Origin: Smithella sp.
GTDB taxonomy: Bacteria; Desulfobacterota; Syntrophia; Syntrophales; Smithellaceae
Assembly: GCA_007244375.1 (NCBI GenBank)
Contig: SCVW01000016.1
Location: 124,001-188,000 of the forward strand
Length of the DNA: 64,000 nt
Reading direction: 5' to 3'
This document shows positions 53,816 to 62,758 of this stretch, piece after piece. The notes beneath the pieces are model-generated. The model searched no databases, had not been told where the DNA came from, and saw only the letters and a program-made list of their open reading frames with translations. Positions within the stretch are counted from its first letter, which is position 1. Each line of letters starts with the position of its first letter. The translations under genes were made by a program, and so were the position numbers.

Positions 53816-54360
53816 TTAATAATTTTTGGAATAAATTAGATAAAAGGCAGCGATACTTAGTTGCCGGTACGGCAGTCTTTGTTTTGATTGCGCTTCTTCT
53901 GGAAATCGTTTTTTTCCCATTTTGGAAGGCGAAAGAAAGACTTACAAAAGCAATACAGACTAATCAAAGAAAACTGGCCGAAACAAGTGTGATTGATAAA
54001 GAGTTTTCTCTCCAGGAAGCAAGAATGGCAGAAATAAAAAAATCTTTGTCTGTACGTAGTGTTGATTTCACTTTATTTTCCTATCTGGAAAGAAAAGCAA
54101 CACAGGCAAATGTTAAAAGAAATATCAAATACATGAATTCTTCCCGCGGCACTCAATCGGCTTCTTTTGAAGAATCACTAATCGACATGAAACTGGATAA
54201 AATCACCATAAAACAACTCACCGACTTTTTATATTTTACCGAATCACCGGCAGATCTGGTTAAGATTAAGAAGATTGTCATAAACAAAATGAAAGGAAGT
54301 CCGGAATACTTAAGCGCACAGTTACAAATATCTTCTTTTCAGACATTAAACCGAAGATAG
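53812..54360 (+). CDS. gspM: GspM-like protein
   Basis: A short T2SS inner-membrane partner of GspL (182 residues). One N-terminal membrane helix (~17-37, VAGTAVFVLIALLLEIVFF), then a coiled coil rich in K/E (~40-75) and a small periplasmic domain. Sequence identity in this family is low, so the call rests mainly on topology and position between gspL and gspN. Its start overlaps the gspL stop by 4 bp. Confidence 0.8.
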   Translation: MINNFWNKLDKRQRYLVAGTAVFVLIALLLEIVFFPFWKAKERLTKAIQTNQRKLAETSVIDKEFSLQEARMAEIKKSLSVRSVDFTLFSYLERKATQANVKRNIKYMNSSRGTQSASFEESLIDMKLDKITIKQLTDFLYFTESPADLVKIKKIVINKMKGSPEYLSAQLQISSFQTLNRR

Positions 54361-54376
54361 AGGAATAAACAGCCAG

Positions 54377-55204
54377 ATGAGCATTCTGAATAAAAAAGTC
54401 TTATTATTTACGTTATATGGAATATTCATCACCATAGTATTTTTATATTTACTTTTCCCCTCTGATCTTGTCAAAAGTAGACTGGAAGACACTGTTAATT
54501 CGCCGGCTTTCACCCTTAAAATGGAGTCTCTGCGGCCATCCCCGCCCTTTAGATTAAAGCTTAAAAATGTAGTCGTAAATTCTACTTCTCCGGCAAACAT
54601 CTATTTTCAGGGCGAAGTGCTGGATCTGCAGTTTCATCCGTGGAATTTCCTGCAAAAACATACTTATATCGGATTAAGCGGCAAAGCTTACGGCGGCAAC
54701 TTTGACGGATATGTTGATTTGACTTCTCTGTCAAAAATATATCCGCCGACAAAAGCAAAGTTAAATTTTAAAAATATTGATCTGGCCAGATACGCTTTGA
54801 TCAGAAATTTTTTAGGAAAAGGAGTTACAGGAAAATTAAACGGAGTCTGGACACACATTTCCAACGGTAAAGCCGGGGGAAACTCTTCCGGAACAATCGT
54901 ACTTTTTCTAACCGGAAGCACATATCCTTTAGTCGATCCGTTTCTGGGGCTGAACCGAATAGAATTTGATCGTGGCGAAATAAAAGCTCATTTTAAAAAT
55001 AATCTTTTAAGGATAGAAAAATTACAAACATTCGGTCCTCAAATAAATTGCTTATTACGGGGACAAATAATTCTTGCTGACAATTTTAAAAACAGTCAGC
55101 TTGATCTAAACGGTACAATGGAAATTGCAGGGAAAAACAAAGCTAAAATTAATATTACTATTAGCGGAACATTGGATAACCCGATATCCCGCTATATCCA
55201 ATAA
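54377..55204 (+). CDS. gspN: GspN-like protein
   Basis: A T2SS-associated protein with an N-terminal membrane anchor (~9-27) and an AsmA/GspN-like periplasmic domain of repeated beta strands (MESLRPSPPFRLKLKNVVV, GNFDGYVDLTSLSKIYP, RGQIILADNFKNSQLDLNG). The 275-residue size fits GspN, which is present in some T2SS operons and whose exact role is unsettled. It is followed 15 bp later by gspC. Confidence 0.8.
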   Translation: MSILNKKVLLFTLYGIFITIVFLYLLFPSDLVKSRLEDTVNSPAFTLKMESLRPSPPFRLKLKNVVVNSTSPANIYFQGEVLDLQFHPWNFLQKHTYIGLSGKAYGGNFDGYVDLTSLSKIYPPTKAKLNFKNIDLARYALIRNFLGKGVTGKLNGVWTHISNGKAGGNSSGTIVLFLTGSTYPLVDPFLGLNRIEFDRGEIKAHFKNNLLRIEKLQTFGPQINCLLRGQIILADNFKNSQLDLNGTMEIAGKNKAKINITISGTLDNPISRYIQ

Positions 55205-55219
55205 AGGCGACCACTGGCA

Positions 55220-56152
55220 ATGGATATGTGGCATAAAATGACAAAAGTAGTAAAAGAACTGGGTAACCGGATAAGAAACATTAATGCTTTTCCGGCAATT
55301 GATATTACTCTCTTGAGGCCATTTTTGATCCTGCTGGCAATAACAGTGTTGTCTTACGAGGCAGTAGATTTTTTTTACAAAATCATCAGTTTCCCTCTCA
55401 TAAAACAATCTGTTGCTTCAAAAAATAACGGAAGCGCGTTTGCGGCCACAAACAATGCCCGGCCTAATCAACTTCAGGATTACGGAATCATTACCGAACG
55501 GAATCTCTTTCTTTCAACTTTGAAAACCATGGGTGATAAACAACTGGAAAGCGGACTTTTCGACTCCGATCAGAAAAATATGGACTTCGACCTGAAAGGA
55601 ACCGTAGCTTATAATTCTTCTTTTGGCTTTATCGTTATCGAAGAACGCGGTACTCGCAAACAAAAACTATTTCGTCTGGGAGACTGGATCGGTTCCGGCA
55701 AACTGATTAAAATAACGCGGAATACCGCGATATTGGAAAGCGGAGGCAGAGAAATAACATTAAAAATAAAATCTACGCTGGATGGATCTCTGCTTCCAGA
55801 CTCACCGGCCACAGGAACTAATCAGGCCGTTTACAAAAATTTAAGTTTAAGCAGACGATTCGTAAATGAGAATTTAAACGATTTGAAATCAATAATGAGT
55901 CAGGCTGTTGTACGCCCTAATTTAAATGAAGGTGTCCAGGAAGGATATATTATTTCCAATATTGTTCCCCATAGCCTTTACGAAAAAATGGGACTTAAAA
56001 ACGGTGATATAGTAATTGATATAAATAATCAGCGTATACGGAGCGCCGATGATCTATTACAGACGATAAATTTACTGCAGTCCGGTAACAGTATTGCGTT
56101 GAATATTAAAAGAAATGGTAAAATCGAGGCTATTAATTATTCTTTTTACTAA
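55220..56152 (+). CDS. gspC: GspC (clamp protein with PDZ domain)
   Basis: Connects the inner-membrane platform to the secretin. A membrane helix (~31-52), a homology-region domain containing the typical RNLFLSTL start and LKGTVAYNSSFGFIVIEERG..LFRLGDWI, and a C-terminal PDZ domain (~225-310: YIISNIVPHSLYEKMGLKNG, DIVIDINNQRIRSADDLLQT). PDZ domains in GspC help select substrates. Length is 310 residues. Here gspC lies in mid-operon rather than first, unlike classical operons that begin gspC-gspD. Confidence 0.92.
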   Translation: MDMWHKMTKVVKELGNRIRNINAFPAIDITLLRPFLILLAITVLSYEAVDFFYKIISFPLIKQSVASKNNGSAFAATNNARPNQLQDYGIITERNLFLSTLKTMGDKQLESGLFDSDQKNMDFDLKGTVAYNSSFGFIVIEERGTRKQKLFRLGDWIGSGKLIKITRNTAILESGGREITLKIKSTLDGSLLPDSPATGTNQAVYKNLSLSRRFVNENLNDLKSIMSQAVVRPNLNEGVQEGYIISNIVPHSLYEKMGLKNGDIVIDINNQRIRSADDLLQTINLLQSGNSIALNIKRNGKIEAINYSFY

Positions 56153-56176
56153 TCAGGTCAAAGGTATAAGTTAAAC

Positions 56177-57043
56177 ATGTATGCAACTTATTTTGGCTTA
56201 AAAGAAAATCCCTTTAGCTTATCGCCTGATGCCCGCTATTTATTTTTGAGCGAACAGCATCGCGACGCATTGAATTGTCTTATTTACGGAATTAAAGAAA
56301 AAAAAGGATTTGTTATGATTTCCGGAGACATCGGCACCGGAAAGACTACAATATGTCGCAGTTTAATCAATTCGCTGGATGATTCAGTGGAAACAGCGCT
56401 TATTTTCAATACAGCAATTTCCGAGCTGGAATTATTAGAAACGGTACTTGGTGAATACGGTATCGATTTCAAAGGCGAAGCAAAAACCAAGAAAAGTTAT
56501 ATTGATGCTTTAAATGATTTTTTACTGAAGAATTTCGCTGCCGGAAAAACAGCGGTACTTTTGATTGACGAGGCACAGAATCTCTCACATGGCGTTCTCG
56601 AACAAATACGAATGCTTTCGAATCTGGAAACCGAAACGGAAAAACTTATTCAGATAATATTAATCGGTCAGCCGGAACTGAATACCACATTAATGCTCCC
56701 CGCTCTACGGCAGCTAAATGAAAGAATTACTGTACGATATGACCTGAAGCCTTTATCTCCACTGGAAGTGCGCGAATATATTCAATATCGCCTGACCGTC
56801 GCGCAGGGACCCGGTTCGCTTAAATTTACCAACGGAGCTTTTAATCTTATTTATAATTTGACCGAAGGTATTCCCCGCCGTATTAACGCTCTTTGCGACA
56901 GATCTTTATTGATTGCCTACACAAAAAATATAAGTAAAATCAGCAGAAGGATAGTGAATTTAGCAGCTCATGATATCGGCATTGATTACTTTCAAAAAAC
57001 ATTAAGTAATGGCAAAAAAATATGGTTGCGTCTGACAACCTGA
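56177..57043 (+). CDS. gspA: ExeA/GspA-like AAA ATPase
   Basis: An AAA+ ATPase of the ExeA type, which helps insert the secretin through peptidoglycan. Starts MYATYFGLKENPFSLSPDARY (canonical family opening), Walker A GDIGTGKTT (50-58), Walker B VLLIDEAQNL, sensor LIGQPELN, and ALRQLNERITVRY. At 288 residues it ends after the AAA domain and lacks the membrane segment and peptidoglycan-binding domain of full ExeA (~547 residues). The following gene carries a GspB-like start and may supply the missing anchor. Confidence 0.9.
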   Translation: MYATYFGLKENPFSLSPDARYLFLSEQHRDALNCLIYGIKEKKGFVMISGDIGTGKTTICRSLINSLDDSVETALIFNTAISELELLETVLGEYGIDFKGEAKTKKSYIDALNDFLLKNFAAGKTAVLLIDEAQNLSHGVLEQIRMLSNLETETEKLIQIILIGQPELNTTLMLPALRQLNERITVRYDLKPLSPLEVREYIQYRLTVAQGPGSLKFTNGAFNLIYNLTEGIPRRINALCDRSLLIAYTKNISKISRRIVNLAAHDIGIDYFQKTLSNGKKIWLRLTT

Positions 57044-57077
57044 AACACCCTTGGAAATCCTTGACCAAAGGAGTATT

Positions 57078-57809
57078 ATGAGCTACATAAATGACGCCTT
57101 ACGTAAGGTGCAAAAAGAGAAAGAATCAGGCTATGTAGACTATGAACGCATAGTTTCGGCTCCTGGAAAAGAATCTAACCGGCAGTCAAAATGGATGTCC
57201 GTAATCGGGTTGTTGACAGTTATATTTTTTGCTGCGGGAATCATGGCTCTGCTATATTTTCTGGAATACAAAAATATGCCGGCAAATGCACCTTTAAAAA
57301 CGGCACGCTTAGCAAGCATTCTCCCGGCAAATTTACAGATTGTTAAAGAAGACCCTGAAATTAAAGCCGGCTTTAAGGAAAAAACAACTGCTGCAGAGAT
57401 TAAAGTTAAACCGAAGATTACCGATTCCAAAATTCTTTATGCGCAAGCACTAAAAAAGCAACGTGAAGGGAAAATAGAAGAAGCCAAAGACTTGTATAAA
57501 AAAATTGTGAAAATTGATCCCCATAATATTCAGGCATTGAATAATCTGGGCGTAATTTACATGAAAAAGAAAACATACAAATGGGCTATTATCCGTCTGA
57601 ATGATGCACTGAAAATAAAATATAATTATTCCGATGCGCACTACAATCTGGCCTGTATTTACGCGCAAAAAAACGATATACTTAAAAGTTTGTTTTATTT
57701 GAAAAATGCCATCCGGTTCAACCCTGAAGCAAGAAGCTGGGCGAAAAATGATAGCGATTTAAAAGTACTGGCTAATCTGCCTGAATTTAAAAAACTTTTG
57801 GAGAAATAA
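57078..57809 (+). CDS. TPR protein with GspB-like N terminus
   Basis: Starting at ATG 57078 (AAGGAG 6 nt upstream) the protein begins MSYINDALRKVQKEKE, the same pattern as the start of GspB/ExeB proteins (MSYILDALKKxExxR). A membrane helix follows (~40-60, SVIGLLTVIFFAAGIMALLYF), then a linker and about three tetratricopeptide repeats (~130-235, AQALKKQREGKIEEAKDLYK, ALNNLGVIYMKKKTYKWAI). Position between gspA and gspD supports a GspB-like partner in secretin assembly, with TPRs in place of the usual GspB C-terminal domain (inference). Confidence 0.75.
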   Translation: MSYINDALRKVQKEKESGYVDYERIVSAPGKESNRQSKWMSVIGLLTVIFFAAGIMALLYFLEYKNMPANAPLKTARLASILPANLQIVKEDPEIKAGFKEKTTAAEIKVKPKITDSKILYAQALKKQREGKIEEAKDLYKKIVKIDPHNIQALNNLGVIYMKKKTYKWAIIRLNDALKIKYNYSDAHYNLACIYAQKNDILKSLFYLKNAIRFNPEARSWAKNDSDLKVLANLPEFKKLLEK

Positions 57810-57819
57810 TAAGATTAAG

Positions 57820-60063
57820 ATGAAAAAATTATTTTTTTCTGTCATTAAACAAAATCTGTTTGCAGGCGGTATAATCGCGCTGGCAATAATATTATGTGTC
57901 GGAGATAGTGCTTTTGCTGCCCGTGTTGCCGGGACAGATGAAACCATCAATACAACGAGTAATCCTGTATCGTCATCCGCGCAAAGTAAGAGCAGCGCGC
58001 CGGAAAACAGACTGGAAATAAAAGCTATCGAGCAAATCCAGCCGGCGAAAGAAGTTAAAACAGAAAGTGTTGTGCAAAAGCCCAAAGAAATTCGTGCAGA
58101 AAATCCGAAAACCGAACCTGAAAAAAGAGATCCCGCTAAGAAATATGTAACAATTGATTTTGATAATGTCGACATCGGTGTTCTGGTAAAGTTTGTCAGC
58201 GAACTTACAGGGAAAAACTTTATTATTGACGACAAAGTAAGAGGTAAGGTCACCATCATATCGCCTAAGAAAATACCTGTTGAAGATGTTTACAAAGTTT
58301 TTCTATCTGTTCTGGAAGTCAACGGGTTTGCGGTTGTTCCCGCGGGAGATATGATTAAGATCATTCCCGCGGTTGCAGCACGGGAAAAAAGCCTGGAAAC
58401 AAGAATCAAGAGTGAACCGGGCTCGCCGGACGATCGTATGATTACCCAGATAATATCATTGGAACGCGCCAACCCGGACGAAGTTAAACGCGTTTTAGAC
58501 CCCATTATCCCCAGGACCAGTTCGGTGCTTTCCTACCCGCCGGCAGGTATATTGATAATTACTGACTACCTTTCCAATATCAAAAGGATTCAGGAAATTA
58601 TCAGCGCGCTCGACGTGGAAGGTGCCGGAGATCAGATATCTTATGTTCCTCTTGTCAATGCTTCCGCCTCGGAAGTAGCAAAATCATTGACAACGATCTT
58701 TCAACAACGTCGCCCCAATGTAACGGCCGTCAGGGTTGTACCGGACTCCCGTACCAACTCAATTATAATTCTGGCTAATGTCGCAGATACGGAAAGCGTG
58801 CGTAAGCTGATCGCATTCATGGATAAAGATGTTCCCCGCGGCGAATCCAACATTCAGGTTTATCGTCTGCAAAACAGCAATGCTGAAGACCTGGCAAAAG
58901 TACTTAATAATATCGTCAAGGAAAGCGGCACAACAGCAGGTGCGGCTGTTGGTACAACTGCATCACAAAAAGCATTGGCTCCGGTTGTTTCAAAAAATGT
59001 TCAGATTGTTCCGGACAAGGCCACCAATACACTCGTGGTCATGGCCGAAAGAGAGGATTATAAAATTCTGGAAAACATTATCAAACAACTGGATGTACCA
59101 CGTCCCATGGTTTATATTGAAGCCCTGATAATGGAAGTCAATGCCCACAAAGCATTTAATCTGGGAGTAGAATGGCGAGGCCTTAAGGATACAGGTTCGA
59201 TAACCGGCATGGATACAGGTGAGGCCGTAGCAATTATAGGCTCCGGCGGCGCAGGCACAACGACAAATCCGGGTGCCTATAATATTCTTGACAATTTAAC
59301 AACAACGACCTCAACGGGTGTCACGGCTGCTTTTCCCAAAGGCTTCTCCATGGGAATTATCGGTGCCGGCATTACTATCGGTGGCATTAATTTTCCCAAT
59401 ATCGGAGCTGTTATTCAAGCTTACAAGACGGATTCAGATGTATCTATCTTATCCACTCCCCAGATAATGACTTTGGATAATGAAGAAGCGGAAATAAACG
59501 TCGGTTCCAATGTACCTTACATTACCCAGCAGCAACAATCGACGACTAGTACGTTAGTCGGTTACAACACATATGAATATAAAGATGTCGGCGTAATCCT
59601 GAACATTACACCGCATATCAATGAAGAAGACTTCATTCGTCTGAAAATATCGCTGCAATCCACCAAACTGACATCCGCCGCTACATCTACCACGCCGACA
59701 ACCCTGAAAAGGTCAGCCAAAACAACGACGGTGGTCAAGGATAACGAAACCATTGTTATTGCCGGTCTGGTCGGTGACAGCACGGAAGATAACACTTACA
59801 AAGTACCCCTTTTAGGAGATATTCCGCTTCTCGGATGGCTTTTCAAAACCAAATCCACGTCCAGAGAAAAAACAAATCTGTATGTATTTTTGACGCCGCA
59901 CATTGTTCGCACCCAAGCCGATGCAGCAGACATTTATAAGGAAAAGAGAGAAAGCATGGGTGAAGTGGTTGAAGGGGTCATCAAGTTAAATGAAAAGAAA
60001 ACGGAATCCAAACCTTTCGGTGTGTCTTATCCGGCTGAAAATACAAAACCGGTTTCTCCATAA
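57820..60063 (+). CDS. gspD: Secretin GspD
   Basis: The outer-membrane channel of the T2SS (747 residues). Signal peptide (GGIIALAIILCVGDSAFAA), a proline/lysine-rich linker (~45-105), N0 domain (VTIDFDNVDIGVLVKFVSEL), N1-N3 repeats (FLSVLEVNGFAVVPAGD, PAGILIITDYLSNIKRIQEI, RVVPDSRTNSIIILANV), and the secretin domain with VPYITQQQQSTTS, YEYKDVGVILNITPHIN and IAGLVGDSTEDNTYKVPLLG. A longer linker than usual separates the signal peptide from N0. It is 10 bp after the TPR gene. Confidence 0.96.
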   Translation: MKKLFFSVIKQNLFAGGIIALAIILCVGDSAFAARVAGTDETINTTSNPVSSSAQSKSSAPENRLEIKAIEQIQPAKEVKTESVVQKPKEIRAENPKTEPEKRDPAKKYVTIDFDNVDIGVLVKFVSELTGKNFIIDDKVRGKVTIISPKKIPVEDVYKVFLSVLEVNGFAVVPAGDMIKIIPAVAAREKSLETRIKSEPGSPDDRMITQIISLERANPDEVKRVLDPIIPRTSSVLSYPPAGILIITDYLSNIKRIQEIISALDVEGAGDQISYVPLVNASASEVAKSLTTIFQQRRPNVTAVRVVPDSRTNSIIILANVADTESVRKLIAFMDKDVPRGESNIQVYRLQNSNAEDLAKVLNNIVKESGTTAGAAVGTTASQKALAPVVSKNVQIVPDKATNTLVVMAEREDYKILENIIKQLDVPRPMVYIEALIMEVNAHKAFNLGVEWRGLKDTGSITGMDTGEAVAIIGSGGAGTTTNPGAYNILDNLTTTTSTGVTAAFPKGFSMGIIGAGITIGGINFPNIGAVIQAYKTDSDVSILSTPQIMTLDNEEAEINVGSNVPYITQQQQSTTSTLVGYNTYEYKDVGVILNITPHINEEDFIRLKISLQSTKLTSAATSTTPTTLKRSAKTTTVVKDNETIVIAGLVGDSTEDNTYKVPLLGDIPLLGWLFKTKSTSREKTNLYVFLTPHIVRTQADAADIYKEKRESMGEVVEGVIKLNEKKTESKPFGVSYPAENTKPVSP

Positions 60064-60083
60064 TTTTGAGGTTCTGATTTCTT

Positions 60084-61877
60084 ATGTCCAAAATCCATTC
60101 AGCCTTAAAAGGATCCGCAGATAAAGCCCCTGATTCTTTCATGCCGGAAGAACCGGCTTTTTCTTCTTTGGATAAAAAATTAATTTCAGCCGGAGCATCT
60201 TCTGACATTATTGTCGAAGCGCACAAGTTAAAGAAAAACAACGGTACCGGATTTTTTGATTATCTCATAAGAAAAAAGGCCCTCGATGAAATACAATTAC
60301 TAAAAATAATGGCCCAGTTTTTCGGCCTTCCCTTTTGGCCGAGTCTGCCGATGGAAAGTATCAATATTGATTTTACGCAAAACGTTTCCATTCAATATTT
60401 AAAAAAACATAAGATTGTTCCACTCATTACTCCCGAAAACCCGGTTGTCGCGGTAAATGATCCCACAAACTTTCAGCCTGTTGATGATTTAAGGCAACTA
60501 TTAAAAATTCCTGATTTGCCGGTTATCCTTTCTTCACAGGACGCTATTATAGCTGCAATCAATATGGCTTACGATATGAGCCGCACTACGGCTAAAGATT
60601 ATTTCGAAGAAATCAATGAAGCCTCTACAGACGATCTTATTTCTAAAATTGACGAAACAGCCGATTTGCTTGATGAGACCAGCGACGCGCCAATTATCAA
60701 ACTGGTCAATTTACTTCTTTCCGGAGCGATTAAGGACCGCGCCAGTGATATTCATGTTGAGCCATATTCCGGTAACCTGAAAATCCGCTACCGCATTGAC
60801 GGAGTTTTGTACGACATCCTCAGTCTGCCGCGGCGTATTCAATCTCCGCTTATTTCCCGCATCAAGATTATGGCCAAACTCAATATTGCAGAGAAACGGC
60901 TGCCGCAGGACGGACGTATCGAAATAAAAATAGCCGACCGTCTTGTCGATATTCGCGTATCGGTTATTCCCACGGCTTTCGGAGAAAGAGTTGTTCTTCG
61001 TCTTCTTGATAAAACCTCCAGCATTCTGAAACTTGCCGATTTGGGCATGCATGATGAAAGAATCAAATTATTTAATAAACTGATCAAATCACCCTATGGA
61101 ATAATACTTGTAACAGGACCGACCGGCAGCGGCAAAACGACAACCTTGTACGCAGCTCTTTCTTCAATCAATAGTCCGGAAATAAACATCATCACTATTG
61201 AAGATCCTATCGAGTACCAGATAGACGGTATCGGACAGATTCAGGTTAATCCGAAAATAGATCTTACTTTTGCCGCGGGCCTTCGCTCAATCGTCCGCCA
61301 GGATCCCGATGTAATTCTGATCGGTGAAATCCGTGATCGCGAAACCGCGGAAATTGCTATCCAGTCATCACTGACCGGCCATCTTGTTTTTTCGACTCTG
61401 CATACCAATGATGCGGCAAGCGCTGTCACACGATTAATCGATATGGGCATAGAACCTTTTTTGGTTACTTCGTCGATCATTGCCATAATAGCGCAGCGTC
61501 TTGTACGCGTTCTTTGTCCACACTGTAAAGAAGTCTACGTACCTGATGAGGAAACTCTGGCCAACCTTGGGCTGAACAGGTCGGCATTGCAGAAAAATAT
61601 ATTTTACCGGAAAAACGGCTGTAATCTTTGCATGCAAACAGGATTCCGTGGGCGAACAGGAATCTTTGAAATTCTCATTGTCGATGAAGAAATCAAAAAG
61701 CTTGTTTTGAAAACATCGGACGCCAATCAAATTAATGAACTGGCTCTGAAGCAAGGCATGATTGCTCTGCAAAAAGACGGTATCGACAAGGTACTAAATG
61801 GCATAACGACTCCGGAAGAAGTGCTGCGCGTAACCAGATCTCTAAACCGTAAGGACGATATAGTTTTGGAAGTTTGA
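60084..61877 (+). CDS. gspE: Type II secretion ATPase GspE
   Basis: The cytoplasmic hexameric ATPase powering pseudopilus assembly (597 residues). N-terminal GspE/PilB domain (~70-160), then Walker A GPTGSGKTT (345-353), Asp box, Walker B VILIGEIRDRETAE (410-423), His box STLHTNDA, and a zinc tetracysteine (C478, C481, C513, C516). The extra ~40 residues at the N terminus are low-complexity. The operon ends here for secretion: no gspO prepilin peptidase gene is within the window, so the peptidase must be encoded elsewhere. Confidence 0.97.
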   Translation: MSKIHSALKGSADKAPDSFMPEEPAFSSLDKKLISAGASSDIIVEAHKLKKNNGTGFFDYLIRKKALDEIQLLKIMAQFFGLPFWPSLPMESINIDFTQNVSIQYLKKHKIVPLITPENPVVAVNDPTNFQPVDDLRQLLKIPDLPVILSSQDAIIAAINMAYDMSRTTAKDYFEEINEASTDDLISKIDETADLLDETSDAPIIKLVNLLLSGAIKDRASDIHVEPYSGNLKIRYRIDGVLYDILSLPRRIQSPLISRIKIMAKLNIAEKRLPQDGRIEIKIADRLVDIRVSVIPTAFGERVVLRLLDKTSSILKLADLGMHDERIKLFNKLIKSPYGIILVTGPTGSGKTTTLYAALSSINSPEINIITIEDPIEYQIDGIGQIQVNPKIDLTFAAGLRSIVRQDPDVILIGEIRDRETAEIAIQSSLTGHLVFSTLHTNDAASAVTRLIDMGIEPFLVTSSIIAIIAQRLVRVLCPHCKEVYVPDEETLANLGLNRSALQKNIFYRKNGCNLCMQTGFRGRTGIFEILIVDEEIKKLVLKTSDANQINELALKQGMIALQKDGIDKVLNGITTPEEVLRVTRSLNRKDDIVLEV

Positions 61878-61878
61878 G

Positions 61879-62730
61879 ATGAATAGCTCTGAAAATAAAC
61901 GTAATAATAAAATGATTGAATTCTACAAAATGAGCGGTAGCGGAAATGATTTTATCATTATTGACAATCGCGATTTATCTCTCAACATCGGCAATTTTTC
62001 CGAATTCGCCAGTAAGGTCTGTCAACGAAAATTTTCTGTAGGCGCGGACGGACTGGTTATTATTGAACCTTCCGATAACGCTGATTTCAAATGGCAATTT
62101 TACAACTCAGACGGTTCTGTAGCGGAAATGTGCGGTAACGCTGCCCGCTGTGTGGCCCGGTTCGCTCATATTAAAGGAATATCTGCCGAAAAAATGTCCT
62201 GGGAAACAATTGCCGGTATTATCAGTGCGGAAGTAAAAGGCGATGTAGCGAAAATAAAATTGATGGATCCTTCCGCTGTGGAAACGGAAATCAAAATAGA
62301 CGCAGACGGCCAAAAATTTACTTTGGACAGTATTAATACAGGTGTACCCCACGCTGTCGTCTTCGTTGATGACCTGGATAACTACGATGTATATACTATC
62401 GGGCGGAAAATCCGTTATCACAAGAAATTCGCTCCCCGCGGAACAAACACCGATTTCACCGCCGTTATCAACAGGCATAAAATCAAAGTGCGAACTTACG
62501 AACGCGGCGTGGAAGATGAAACACTGGCCTGCGGCACTGGAATGGTGGCGGCCGCCCTGACTGCGGCGCAAAGAGGACTTGTGGATTCTCCAACAGATGT
62601 ACTGGTAAAAAGCGGAGAGACATTGCGTATCTATTTTGAAAACAAAAAAGGTCTCTGGCGGGAAATTTTTCTTGAAGGCAAAGTAAAAATAGTCTATCAG
62701 GGATTGCTTTTTGAAGAAGCCTATAAATGA
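61879..62730 (+). CDS. dapF: Diaminopimelate epimerase
   Basis: Interconverts LL- and meso-diaminopimelate for lysine and peptidoglycan. Both catalytic cysteines are visible: C85 in EMCGNAARC and C218 in LACGTGMVAA, with the usual opening FYKMSGSGNDFIIID and NSDGSVAE. It starts 1 bp after the gspE stop, so it may be co-transcribed with the T2SS operon. ATG 61879 has GGAAG upstream; ATG 61912 (MIEFYK) matches the family start better but has no Shine-Dalgarno. Length is 283 or 272 residues accordingly. Confidence 0.96.
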   Translation: MNSSENKRNNKMIEFYKMSGSGNDFIIIDNRDLSLNIGNFSEFASKVCQRKFSVGADGLVIIEPSDNADFKWQFYNSDGSVAEMCGNAARCVARFAHIKGISAEKMSWETIAGIISAEVKGDVAKIKLMDPSAVETEIKIDADGQKFTLDSINTGVPHAVVFVDDLDNYDVYTIGRKIRYHKKFAPRGTNTDFTAVINRHKIKVRTYERGVEDETLACGTGMVAAALTAAQRGLVDSPTDVLVKSGETLRIYFENKKGLWREIFLEGKVKIVYQGLLFEEAYK

Positions 62731-62758
62731 TAATTATTAATTCTGGAGGATATTGATT

